A DNA stretch of 43,130 nucleotides, taken from positions 1-43,130 of the forward strand of contig CAXNKG010000025.1 of NCBI GenBank assembly GCA_964202965.1, given 5' to 3'. The notes beneath the pieces are model-generated. The model saw only the letters and a list, made by a program, of their open reading frames with translations, had not been told where the DNA came from and searched no databases. A program made the position numbers and the translations under genes. Position 1 is the stretch's first letter. Each line of letters starts with the position of its first letter. Source of the stretch: CAXNKG01 sp964202965 (GTDB lineage: Bacteria > Acidobacteriota > Vicinamibacteria > Vicinamibacterales > UBA2999). This document shows, one piece after another, positions 1-6,716 of this stretch.

Positions 1-420
1 GGGATCGACGCCGTGCTGCCCGTGCACGTGATACAGCCGCTCCGCACGGTCGTAGTACGGCTCGAGCGTGTCGTAGTCGATCGGCCACGCGGGCGATACG
101 CCGTCCACGTGCTCGACTGCCTGAAAGTCTTCGCGGCGGAGCCGGTACAGCACGCTGCCCCAGAACTTGGAGTTCCCGCCGACGCAGTAGTGCGTGTAGG
201 GACGGAACTCGTGACCCTGCCAGTCGCGCCAGCGCTCGGCGACACGGTAACGCAGCTGTCGCCAGACCGCCTCGGGGTCCCAGTTTTCCGCTTCGCTGGG
301 CACGTGGTCACCCCGCTCGAGCAGCAGGATCCTGGCGGGACTGTCCGCAAGCGCGTGGGCGATCGTGCCGCCGCCCGCGCCGGTGCCGATGATGATGATG
401 TCGTAGCGTTCGGTGCGCAT
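1..420 (-). CDS. GMC family oxidoreductase, N-terminal part (cut by window edge)
   Basis: The reading frame runs from an ATG at 420 off the left edge without a stop, giving 140 residues. The N-terminus is MRTERYDIIIIGTGAGGG, a beta strand followed by the glycine-rich FAD-binding loop (GxGxxG, residues 12-17). An acidic residue ends the second strand (LLLERG), and a YCVGGNSKFWG segment follows, as in glucose-methanol-choline flavoenzymes. These oxidise alcohol groups of sugars or sterols with FAD. The C-terminal half with the catalytic His is outside the window. It lies 8 bp downstream of a Gfo/Idh/MocA gene on the same strand, a common pairing in sugar-oxidising clusters, so co-transcription is likely. 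The substrate cannot be told. Confidence 0.9.
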   Translation of the reverse strand, partial: MRTERYDIIIIGTGAGGGTIAHALADSPARILLLERGDHVPSEAENWDPEAVWRQLRYRVAERWRDWQGHEFRPYTHYCVGGNSKFWGSVLYRLRREDFQAVEHVDGVSPAWPIDYDTLEPYYDRAERLYHVHGQHGVDP

Positions 421-428
421 CGAGGCGG

Positions 429-1412
429 CTAGCTGGTGCCCACCCCGGCGTAGATCTGGTCCATCACGCGCTGATCGTCCATGGCGCGCTCGAGGCTCAT
501 CTCGGGCTGGCGACCCGTACGAATCGCACCCGCGAAGTCGCGATACATCGCCTGGTACCCCCGGATGTCCCGGAATCCCGGCAGGATGAACCGCGGGACG
601 CCTGTGCCGCGGACGAGGACGAAGAGGCCGTTCGACTCGAAGGTGATGATGCCGTCGCGGCCGTAGATCTTTGACAGCCGGAGCCCCCGCAGCAGCGACG
701 GGATCTCGCGCGAGTAATACAGGGAGCCGACCGCCTGGTTGTCGTACCGGAATGCGACCATCATGCTCTTGGCGCGGCGGTCGGGCCCTTCACGCGAAGG
801 CGCGGGGCGATAGCCGTGCGCCATGATGATCTTCGGACCCAGACTCCCGGCGATGTGCAGCCAGTGGATGCCCTCCTCGAAGAACGCATCCCCGCCGGCA
901 ATCGCTTCGTCATTCCGCCAGTCATCTTCGGACTTCAGCCGCTTCGCGATCGTCGTGAAGTGCGCGAAGACCATCTCGCCGATGACGCCCTTCTTCACCA
1001 GGGCCCGCAGCGTGACGGCGAGGGGCTTGTAGTGGTCGTTCTCGCCCACGAGCACCGTGCGCCCGGTACGGTCGCGCGTGTCCGCCACCGCGCGGTAGTC
1101 GTCCATCCGCAGGAACGCCGGCTTCTCGACGAGCACATGCTTGCCTGCCTCGAGCGCCTGCATGGCGAGGGCGAAGTGAAACCGGGGCGGGACGGCAATG
1201 ACGACGGCGTCGAGCGCGGGGTCGGCGATGGCGGCCGTGTAGCTCGGATAGACCTGGTCCCCGCCGAACGTCCGGCAGGCGGCCTCGGCCTTCTCCCGAT
1301 CGCGGCTTGCATAGCTGCAGACGATCTCGTCCTTCATCACGCGCAGGTGCCGGCTGTGCACGCCCGTAATGAATCCGCAGCCGAGAAATGCGATCCGCAG
1401 GGGGTCTGGCAT
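429..1412 (-). CDS. Gfo/Idh/MocA family oxidoreductase
   Basis: A 327-residue protein, normal length for the family. The N-terminal Rossmann fold begins with IAFLGCGFI (GxGxxxG-like NAD(P)-binding loop, residues 7-15). The conserved EKP motif, whose Lys binds cofactor and substrate, is at residues 96-98 (LVEKPAF). The C-terminal half (from about residue 130) is the alpha/beta substrate domain, with EEGIHWLH supplying the usual His. These enzymes oxidise or reduce sugar hydroxyl groups in the cytoplasm. The ATG at 1412 has no Shine-Dalgarno sequence, but a TATCAT box lies 11 nt upstream. The gene is first in a two-gene unit with the GMC oxidoreductase. Confidence 0.93.
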   Translation of the reverse strand: MPDPLRIAFLGCGFITGVHSRHLRVMKDEIVCSYASRDREKAEAACRTFGGDQVYPSYTAAIADPALDAVVIAVPPRFHFALAMQALEAGKHVLVEKPAFLRMDDYRAVADTRDRTGRTVLVGENDHYKPLAVTLRALVKKGVIGEMVFAHFTTIAKRLKSEDDWRNDEAIAGGDAFFEEGIHWLHIAGSLGPKIIMAHGYRPAPSREGPDRRAKSMMVAFRYDNQAVGSLYYSREIPSLLRGLRLSKIYGRDGIITFESNGLFVLVRGTGVPRFILPGFRDIRGYQAMYRDFAGAIRTGRQPEMSLERAMDDQRVMDQIYAGVGTS

Positions 1413-1423
1413 CCGGTCGGATC

Positions 1424-1429
1424 ATGATA
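1424..1429 (-). promoter_or_regulatory. Candidate -10 box (TATCAT) for a leaderless or near-leaderless transcript
   Basis: On the minus strand TATCAT is followed by 11 nt and then the ATG of the Gfo/Idh/MocA gene. No purine-rich ribosome-binding site lies between them. The start of transcription would fall a few bases before the ATG. No convincing -35 element was seen. Confidence 0.45.
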
Positions 1430-1443
1430 CTGGACGGGAAGAT

Positions 1444-1492
1444 GGGCCTTGGGCCTTGGGCCTTGGGCCTTAGGCCTTAGGCTCTAGGCTCT
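1444..1492. repeat. Heptamer tandem array, 7 units (GGGCCTT / AGGCCTT / AGGCTCT)
   Basis: Seven contiguous 7-bp units: four GGGCCTT, one AGGCCTT, two AGGCTCT, then a decayed GGGATCC. It sits in the divergent gap between the Gfo/Idh/MocA and PQQ dehydrogenase genes. Its right end would overlap the -35 region of the TACAAT box at 1504. The AGGCTCT and AGGCCTT units carry a stop codon on both strands. Confidence 0.9.
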
Positions 1493-1503
1493 GGGATCCC
1501 GCA

Positions 1504-1509
1504 TACAAT
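1504..1509 (+). promoter_or_regulatory. Candidate -10 box (TACAAT) of the PQQ dehydrogenase gene
   Basis: TACAAT lies 28 nt before the chosen ATG at 1538, with an AGGAGG ribosome-binding site in the short leader. The position 17 bp further upstream falls inside the heptamer array, so the array would form the -35 and spacer region. Confidence 0.4.
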
Positions 1510-1537
1510 GCCGCCGGGCCAGGAAGAGGAGGACGTG

Positions 1538-3298
1538 ATGCAGAAGCCGTCTCTCGCGTTCGTGTGTGTGGGTGCGCTGCTCGCGCTCGCGGCGACGCCG
1601 CCATCTGTTGCGGCGCAGACTGTGTCGGCTCCGCCGGTTACCGATGCCGTGCTCGCCAGTCCCGATCCGGGTGACTGGCTCCACATCAGCCGGACGTACG
1701 ACCAGCATCGCTTCAGCCCGCTCAGTCAGATCAACAAAGGCAATGTCGGCCGGCTGCGGATGGCCTGGTCGCGCGGCTTGCCCGCCGGCGTCCAGGAATC
1801 GACACCGATCGTCTCTCGGGGCGTCATGTACGTCATGGCTCCCGGCGCCACGATCCAGGCGCTCAATGCCACCACCGGCGACTTGATCTGGGAGTACCGC
1901 CGCAGTTATGCCGCCGGTGTGCCGGTCGTCGCGGCACGCAGCAAGAACCGCGGCATCTACGAGGACATGATCTATTTCGGGGCGCCCGACGGCTATCTCC
2001 TCGCGCTCGATGCGAAGACGGGCGCGCTCCGGTGGGAGACGAAGGTCGACAACGGACAGATCACGGCCGGCGGCCTGCTCGTGGCCGACGGCAAGGTGAT
2101 CTCGAACCGGACGTGCGACCAGGGGAAACGGGAGTTCTGCTTCATCGCCGCGCACGACGCGCGCACCGGCAAGGAGGCCTGGCGGTTCTATGTCACCGCC
2201 GCCCCCGGCGAGCCGGGCGGCGACACGTGGGGCGACCTGGCGGTGGACGTTCGCGCGGCCGGGCCGTGGGGACTGCCCGGCTCGTACGACCCCGTCCGCA
2301 AGATCGTTTACTGGGGCGTCGCCAATCCGAATCCCTACACGCGCTTCAAGCGGCACGGCCGCTACGATGCGGCGCCGCCCACCGCGCCTGACGAGCTCTA
2401 CAGCAACTCCACGCTTGCGCTCGATGTGGCCACGGGAACGCTGGTCTGGTACTACCAGGAGCTGCCTGGAGACGACTGGGATGCGGACCACAACCAGGAA
2501 CGGCTCCTGATTCGCACGCGCGTGACGCCGGATCCCCGGCACGTCAAGTGGATCAATCCCGATCTCCCGTCCGGCCTCCAGGATGTCGTGCTGACCGTCG
2601 CCGAAGGCGGCGGGATGTTCGCCGTGGCGCGCCAGACCGGCCGGTTTCTCTGGGCGCGCCCCTTTCCTTTCGACGACCCCAATCTCAACATGACCGTCGT
2701 CGACGTGAAGACCGGCCGCACAGGCGCCTCCCCCACCGCGATGTTCAAGAAGGACGGCGACACCGTCCTTGGCTGCTTCCACAACACGCGCGGCCTGTGG
2801 CAGATCGCGTATCACCCTGGTAAGAACGCGGTCTACGTGCCGTTCCACGACCAGTGCCTGTCGATGCAGGCGGTAAACACGACCGGCACGGGATTCGGAC
2901 GCCGCGTCGGCGTTCTGCGGCCTGGGACGGACCCGAACAAGTACATGGGCATGGCCAAAGTCGACGCGGCCACCGGCGAGATGCGCGTGATCTACTCCCA
3001 GCCGCAGCCGACCAACGGCTCGGCGCTCGTGACCGCGGGCGACCTGCTGTTCTTCGGCGACATGAACCGCCGCCTCCGCGCGCTGGACGCCGACAGCGGC
3101 AGCGTGCTCTGGGAGACCGTCGTCGGCGGGATGATCATCAACAGCACGATCAGCTACGCCGTTGACGGCAAACAGTACGTGATGATCTTTACCGGCGGCG
3201 GTCAGTCGGTCACATCGGGGCCGCTTGCCGTCGCCGGGAAGTCCATGCCGCCGGTCGTCGCCGGGCACAACGCGATTTACGTGTTCGCGCTGCCGTAG
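1538..3298 (+). CDS. PQQ-dependent dehydrogenase, exported quinoprotein beta-propeller
   Basis: A 586-residue protein. The ATG at 1538 is preferred over that at 1508: AGGAGG lies 5 nt before it and it opens a clean signal peptide (MQKPSLAFVCVGALLALAA, cleavage near AQT). The mature start has the quinoprotein signature RFSPLSQINKGNVGRL. Tryptophan-docking repeats follow, such as ALDAKTGALRWET, AHDARTGKEAWRF, ALDVATGTLVWYY and ALDADSGSVLWET, giving the propeller that holds PQQ and a metal. LPGDDWDAD supplies acidic active-site residues. No C-terminal heme c domain is present, so electrons must go to a separate carrier. Cys residues in NRTCDQGKREFC are nearby but not adjacent, so the classical vicinal disulfide is absent or altered. 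It probably oxidises an alcohol or sugar in the periplasm. Confidence 0.9.
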   Translation: MQKPSLAFVCVGALLALAATPPSVAAQTVSAPPVTDAVLASPDPGDWLHISRTYDQHRFSPLSQINKGNVGRLRMAWSRGLPAGVQESTPIVSRGVMYVMAPGATIQALNATTGDLIWEYRRSYAAGVPVVAARSKNRGIYEDMIYFGAPDGYLLALDAKTGALRWETKVDNGQITAGGLLVADGKVISNRTCDQGKREFCFIAAHDARTGKEAWRFYVTAAPGEPGGDTWGDLAVDVRAAGPWGLPGSYDPVRKIVYWGVANPNPYTRFKRHGRYDAAPPTAPDELYSNSTLALDVATGTLVWYYQELPGDDWDADHNQERLLIRTRVTPDPRHVKWINPDLPSGLQDVVLTVAEGGGMFAVARQTGRFLWARPFPFDDPNLNMTVVDVKTGRTGASPTAMFKKDGDTVLGCFHNTRGLWQIAYHPGKNAVYVPFHDQCLSMQAVNTTGTGFGRRVGVLRPGTDPNKYMGMAKVDAATGEMRVIYSQPQPTNGSALVTAGDLLFFGDMNRRLRALDADSGSVLWETVVGGMIINSTISYAVDGKQYVMIFTGGGQSVTSGPLAVAGKSMPPVVAGHNAIYVFALP

Positions 3299-3306
3299 AG
3301 CGGAGG

Positions 3307-3341
3307 GGGCTTTGGGCTTCAGGCTGCAGGCTGCAGGCAGT
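3307..3341. repeat. Heptamer tandem array, 4-5 units (GGGCTTT / GGGCTTC / AGGCTGC)
   Basis: Units GGGCTTT, GGGCTTC, AGGCTGC, AGGCTGC and a decayed AGGCAGT lie in the 57-bp gap between the convergent PQQ dehydrogenase and TerB-like genes. Confidence 0.8.
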
Positions 3342-3355
3342 CGTGGAGGCCGGCT

Positions 3356-3883
3356 TCAGCCGGCTGTGCCGCGCCGCATCCCCGGAAGATGACGCTGATG
3401 GGCCACACGCAGCGCGATCAGGTCCGGCTGGTTGACACCGAGTTCTCGCGCGATCTTGTGGATCTCGCCCTCCTCGGCCAGCGAAATAGAGTCGTCTGTC
3501 ACCGATACGGCGAACAGGCAGCGCATCAGCGCCAGCTTCTGCTCGTACGACGTCATCGCGGAGAACTCCCTGGCGACCAGGAAGTTGGCGGTCCCGCCGA
3601 ACAGCAGGTTACTGGTCTTGGCGAGCTGGGTGACCATCATGGCCTGGTCGTCAGACAGATGGCCTTCCGTACGGACCAGTTCCTCCATCGCGCGCGTTTC
3701 CTCGGGCGACACATGCTGATCCGCGTGAGCGACGCGGCCCAGCAGGTACGCGAAGGCGGCGAGGAACCGCGCACGATCGGGCTCCATGTGGTCGAGGGCA
3801 TCGAGGGTCTCGCGGAGCGGGGTGGACGCCTGTTCTTCAGGCGCGTCGATACCGAGCCACGCGCGAATGGATTCCAGAGGCAT
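3356..3883 (-). CDS. TerB-like protein (tellurite-resistance / DjlA N-terminal fold)
   Basis: From the ATG at 3883 the protein has 175 residues and begins MPLESIRAWLGID. An upstream GTG at 3928 would add 15 residues; neither start has a Shine-Dalgarno sequence. The core (roughly residues 35-165) is all helical and matches the TerB family: AAFAYLLGRVAHADQHVSPEE, then a second acidic helix end near DDSISLAEEGEIHKIARELG. Such D/E-rich turns bind metal in TerB. The family is cytoplasmic and its biochemical role is unsettled. No other ter genes are nearby, so a tellurite role should not be assumed. Confidence 0.8.
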   Translation of the reverse strand: MPLESIRAWLGIDAPEEQASTPLRETLDALDHMEPDRARFLAAFAYLLGRVAHADQHVSPEETRAMEELVRTEGHLSDDQAMMVTQLAKTSNLLFGGTANFLVAREFSAMTSYEQKLALMRCLFAVSVTDDSISLAEEGEIHKIARELGVNQPDLIALRVAHQRHLPGMRRGTAG

Positions 3884-4060
3884 CAGAGCAAAGTTTGCCA
3901 CGGAATCTGGAATATTTCCCACAGACACGAACTAGCACGCATCCCTCGCCGCGGCCGTCCCTGCGGATGAGCCCGCGCGAGCCATCGTTGATCGATCCCC
4001 TCGTGGTACGAACTTCGCCTCCTGAGACACCACAAGTCGAGATCGGCGGACGCTTACGCA

Positions 4061-4069
4061 GAGGAGGAG
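4061..4069 (+). promoter_or_regulatory. Strong Shine-Dalgarno sequence (GAGGAGGAG)
   Basis: An extended purine run ends 6 nt before the ATG at 4076. It fixes the start of the heme lipoprotein and contrasts with neighbouring genes that have no ribosome-binding site. Confidence 0.85.
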
Positions 4070-4075
4070 TGACAC

Positions 4076-4591
4076 ATGAGCGCACTACGACGCTATCTAT
4101 TCCTGGGGATGGTCCTGATGGTGTTGCCGGGCTGTGGCGGCGGGAACGAGGCACCGCCACCGGAAGCGCAGCAGCCGGCGCCAGCGGAGGCACCAGTAAC
4201 GCCCGCGGTGAGTATCAACGCGATGATGGTCGACTGGGTTGACCACTCTGCCCACGCGATGTGGAACGTCGAAGTCGCGGGGCAGGCTCCCAGGGACGAG
4301 AAAGGCTGGCGGGAGATCGAACGTCATGCCACGCAGCTGGCGGCGGCGGGGTCGCTGCTCACGCTGGGTGGAACCGGGGAGGCCGATGCGGGTTGGGCGC
4401 AGTCGCCGACATGGAGAGCTCACGCCAGAGAGTTGAGCGACGTCGGCCTGGCTACCTTCAATGCCGCCCGCAACCGGAATCTGGTCGAGGTTACGACCAA
4501 CAACGGCCGGTTGCTGGCCGTCTGCGAGGGGTGCCACAAGGAGTTCAAGTCAGAGCTGCCAACGGAGGGGCGCGTCCACGATCCTGACTGA
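4076..4591 (+). CDS. Cytochrome c'-like heme lipoprotein
   Basis: A 171-residue exported protein. A lipoprotein signal peptide ends in the lipobox VLPGC (Cys about residue 20), followed by a Pro/Ala/Glu-rich tether to about residue 45. The rest is helical and ends with one CxxCH heme motif, CEGCHKEFKSEL, near the C-terminus. A C-terminal heme site after a four-helix-type region is the pattern of class II (c'-type) cytochromes. The conserved MVDWVDHSAHAMWN stretch is also seen in related acidobacterial and proteobacterial cytochrome-like lipoproteins. It likely carries electrons or senses a ligand at the membrane surface. The gene appears to be monocistronic. Confidence 0.85.
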   Translation: MSALRRYLFLGMVLMVLPGCGGGNEAPPPEAQQPAPAEAPVTPAVSINAMMVDWVDHSAHAMWNVEVAGQAPRDEKGWREIERHATQLAAAGSLLTLGGTGEADAGWAQSPTWRAHARELSDVGLATFNAARNRNLVEVTTNNGRLLAVCEGCHKEFKSELPTEGRVHDPD

Positions 4592-4687
4592 CCGGCGAGG
4601 GCGGGTTCGCACACTGCCAGCAGAGGAAGACGAACCCGCCCTGCATCTCGGAGACATGATTCAGACCAACGCACACGGCGCCGCGGA

Positions 4688-4693
4688 TATCAT
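4688..4693 (+). promoter_or_regulatory. Candidate -10 box (TATCAT), 9 nt before the yaeQ start
   Basis: TATCAT is followed by 9 nt and the GTG start of yaeQ, without a Shine-Dalgarno sequence. The same hexamer precedes the Gfo/Idh/MocA gene, and the same 9-nt spacing precedes the Ser/Thr kinase gene. Confidence 0.5.
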
Positions 4694-4702
4694 GGGTGAC
4701 CC

Positions 4703-5245
4703 GTGGCCCAGGGCGCGACGATCTACAACTTCGACGTCGAGCTCGCGGACAGCGACCGGAACGTCTACGAGTCGCTGGCACTCCGGGTCGCCAGGCACCC
4801 CTCCGAGTCCGAGGAGTTCCTGATCGCCCGCCTCCTCGCCTACGTCCTCGAATACACGGAGGGCATCGAGTTCTCGCGCGGCGTCTCGGATCCCGGTGAG
4901 CCCGCCATCGCCATTCGCGATGCCACGGGCGCCATCACGACGTGGATCGATATCGGGATGCCGGAAGCGGCCCGCCTGCACAAGGCGTCGAAGGCGGCCG
5001 CGCGGGTTGTCGTCTATACCCATCGCGATCCCCGGCAGTTCCTGATGCAGCTGGCCGGCGAGCGGATTCATCACGCCGAAGCGCTCGAGCTGTACGCACT
5101 GGACCGGCCGCTGGTGAACGCCCTCGTCGAACGACTGGACCGCCGGATGTCGTTCAGCCTCTCGGTGACCGACAGGGAGCTCTATCTGTCTATCGGCACC
5201 GACAACCTGACCGGCGCCGTCGTCCGGCTGACCCGCGAATCGTAA
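4703..5245 (+). CDS. yaeQ: YaeQ family protein
   Basis: A 180-residue protein collinear with E. coli YaeQ (about 181 residues). It has the family landmarks ATIYNFDVELADSDRN at the N-terminus, LALRVARHPSESEEFLIARLLAY, the short FSRGVSDPGEP loop and WIDIGMPEAARLHKAS. The fold is related to PD-(D/E)XK nucleases; the acidic residues and the Lys in the last two segments occupy the nuclease-like core. The molecular function is not firmly known. Old links to RfaH-like activity are not supported by the fold. The GTG start at 4703 is chosen because homology begins there. It converges on modA with a 14-bp gap. Confidence 0.92.
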   Translation: MAQGATIYNFDVELADSDRNVYESLALRVARHPSESEEFLIARLLAYVLEYTEGIEFSRGVSDPGEPAIAIRDATGAITTWIDIGMPEAARLHKASKAAARVVVYTHRDPRQFLMQLAGERIHHAEALELYALDRPLVNALVERLDRRMSFSLSVTDRELYLSIGTDNLTGAVVRLTRES

Positions 5246-5259
5246 GAACGGGCCGCGAT

Positions 5260-6030
5260 TCAGCGGGCGCCCGCGAGCGGCTCGAGGCCGGCTCGCTTCA
5301 ACACGGCCGCGCCATCGGCGCTCGCCAGCAGCTGCAGAAACGCCCGGGCGGCCGCCATGTTCGCGTTCGTCGCGAGGATCGCGGCCGTATAGATCGTCGG
5401 AAGCTGGATTGACGCCGGAATGGTTCCGACGACCTTCACGCCAGGGTTGGGCTGGAGCTCGCTCGTGAAGGTGATACCCAGCTCCGCGGCGCCGGTTGCC
5501 ACCGCCTCGGCCACGAGCGACCCCTGCGTGCGATACACAAGCTTCCCTTTGAGCTGGTCCGCGATGCCGAGCGCCTGGAGCTGTTTCTCCATGTGCACGC
5601 CGGATGTGCCGCCCGCCGCCGGGTTCACATAGGACACGGACTTCGCGTTGAGGAGCGCCGCCTTGAAGGCCTCGACTGTCGAGATGTCAGGCGACGGGGC
5701 GCCAGCGCGAACCGCGATGCCAATCAGTGCGCGCCCGAGATCGGTGCGTGTGCCGTCGGCTATCCGCTTCCCCTTCTGCAGCACCTCCATCACCGGCGCG
5801 GTGACGAAAATGACATCCCCTGGCTCGCCCGACATCACGCGCTTCTGCAGGCCGCCGGCCGTATCACTGGTGATGAGGACCTTCACCCCGGACGTGCGGG
5901 TGAAACCATCGACAACCTCTTTCACGGTAGGAGTCACCGCCCCCGCGGCAAACACGCGGAGCTCGGTCTGTGCGGAAGCAAAAGCCGGCAGCAGCATCAA
6001 TGCACAGAGTGCGACACAGGTGCGTCTCAT
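5260..6030 (-). CDS. modA: Molybdate-type ABC transporter substrate-binding protein (ModA-like)
   Basis: A 256-residue periplasmic binding protein with a signal peptide (MRRTCVALCALMLLPAFASA). The mature start TELRVFAAGAVTPTVKEVVDGF is typical of the ModA/WtpA group. SDTAGGLQKRVMSGEPGDVIF gives the Ser and backbone amides expected to hold the oxyanion, and VNPAAGGTSGVHMEKQL the second lobe. It may bind molybdate, tungstate or another small oxyanion. No modB/modC permease or ATPase is adjacent, so it is an orphan here. Upstream of the ATG there is no ribosome-binding site, but a TAGACT box sits at 6038-6043 on the minus strand, 7 nt away. Confidence 0.85.
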   Translation of the reverse strand: MRRTCVALCALMLLPAFASAQTELRVFAAGAVTPTVKEVVDGFTRTSGVKVLITSDTAGGLQKRVMSGEPGDVIFVTAPVMEVLQKGKRIADGTRTDLGRALIGIAVRAGAPSPDISTVEAFKAALLNAKSVSYVNPAAGGTSGVHMEKQLQALGIADQLKGKLVYRTQGSLVAEAVATGAAELGITFTSELQPNPGVKVVGTIPASIQLPTIYTAAILATNANMAAARAFLQLLASADGAAVLKRAGLEPLAGAR

Positions 6031-6066
6031 GCCGAGGAGTCTAGCATTCGGCGCGTCAGCCGGCGG

Positions 6067-6450
6067 TTACCGAAAGCGCAGATACCCGCGGCCCAGGCGC
6101 TGGAACGCGACGCGGTCAGCTCCCACGACATCCGCATCGATCGACTCGGCCGTGGCCACCAGCCAGGCGTCGTTCTCGCCCATCCGATGAGCCGAGCGAC
6201 GTTGCACGAGCGCGCAGCGTCGTGCCTGTGTCAGGTGCAATCCCTGAATCGAGAAGCGTTGGAGTGACGCAAGCGCCGCTGGTTCGTCCACGGCCCCTTC
6301 CAGGATCTCCTCGACGCTGACAATCGACACCACCAGAGGACGCCCTCGCAAGGCGCGCAGGAACCGCCTGGCTGGCCCCTCTTCGCCCCGTGCGGTCTCC
6401 CGCTCGAGCGCGATCAGGAATGACGTGTCCAGCAGCGCGGGACGGCTCAC
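6067..6450 (-). CDS. vapC: VapC-type PIN-domain ribonuclease toxin
   Basis: A 127-residue PIN-domain protein from a GTG at 6450. PALLDTSFLIALERE carries the first conserved acidic residue and Thr/Ser, SVVSVEEILEG the middle Glu, ENDAWLVATAESID the third acidic cluster, and VVGADRVAFQRL the last Asp. These four acidic positions bind Mg2+ in VapC toxins, which cut RNA. The GTG overlaps the stop of the upstream antitoxin gene by 4 bp (GTGA), so translation is coupled. A longer reading frame to 6501 lies wholly inside the antitoxin and lacks homology, so it is not used. Confidence 0.9.
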   Translation of the reverse strand: MSRPALLDTSFLIALERETARGEEGPARRFLRALRGRPLVVSIVSVEEILEGAVDEPAALASLQRFSIQGLHLTQARRCALVQRRSAHRMGENDAWLVATAESIDADVVGADRVAFQRLGRGYLRFR

Positions 6451-6647
6451 GGCTTTTTCTGCGCGAGGCCCAGGCCCTTGCCTTCCGACGCCGTGACCCA
6501 CTCGATCAGATCGTCGGCGGTCTCAATCGGCCCCGCCCGATCGATGAGCGCCCTGATGACGTCGGATTTCGGCACCTTCCGGCGGCGCGCCCAGCGCGCC
6601 AGACGCGCCGCGCGTGCCTTGTCCAGCTTCACGGTGATGGTCGGCAT
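6447..6647 (-). CDS. vapB: VapB-type ribbon-helix-helix antitoxin
   Basis: A 66-residue basic protein from the ATG at 6647. MPTITVKLDKARAARLARWA is the beta strand and first helix of a ribbon-helix-helix DNA-binding domain, followed by VPKSDVIRALID. The C-terminus (about residues 40-66) should wrap the toxin. An alternative GTG at 6659 would add four residues and has a weak GGTGG upstream. As the first gene of the pair it presumably binds and represses its own promoter in the short gap shared with the divergent kinase gene. Confidence 0.87.
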   Translation of the reverse strand: MPTITVKLDKARAARLARWARRRKVPKSDVIRALIDRAGPIETADDLIEWVTASEGKGLGLAQKKP

Positions 6648-6701
6648 GGTAATACGCACATATTACCACCAGGGAGGCGAGGCGCTGGCGGCGGGAGGAC
6701 G

Positions 6702-6707
6702 TATAAT
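6702..6707 (+). promoter_or_regulatory. Consensus -10 box (TATAAT), 9 nt before the kinase start
   Basis: A perfect TATAAT stands in a GC-rich context, followed by 9 nt and the ATG at 6717. There is no room for a normal leader and ribosome-binding site, so the mRNA should start within 2-3 nt of the ATG. No clear -35 element was seen. Confidence 0.6.
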
Positions 6708-6716
6708 CGCCACCCC

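Noticed and set aside
3356..3883. Tellurite-resistance operon
   Set aside because: Only a lone TerB-like domain; no terA, terC, terD or related genes nearby.
6390..6716. Upstream extension of the kinase frame through the VapBC genes
   Set aside because: No homology before the MALAPG start, and a TATAAT box lies 9 nt before that ATG.
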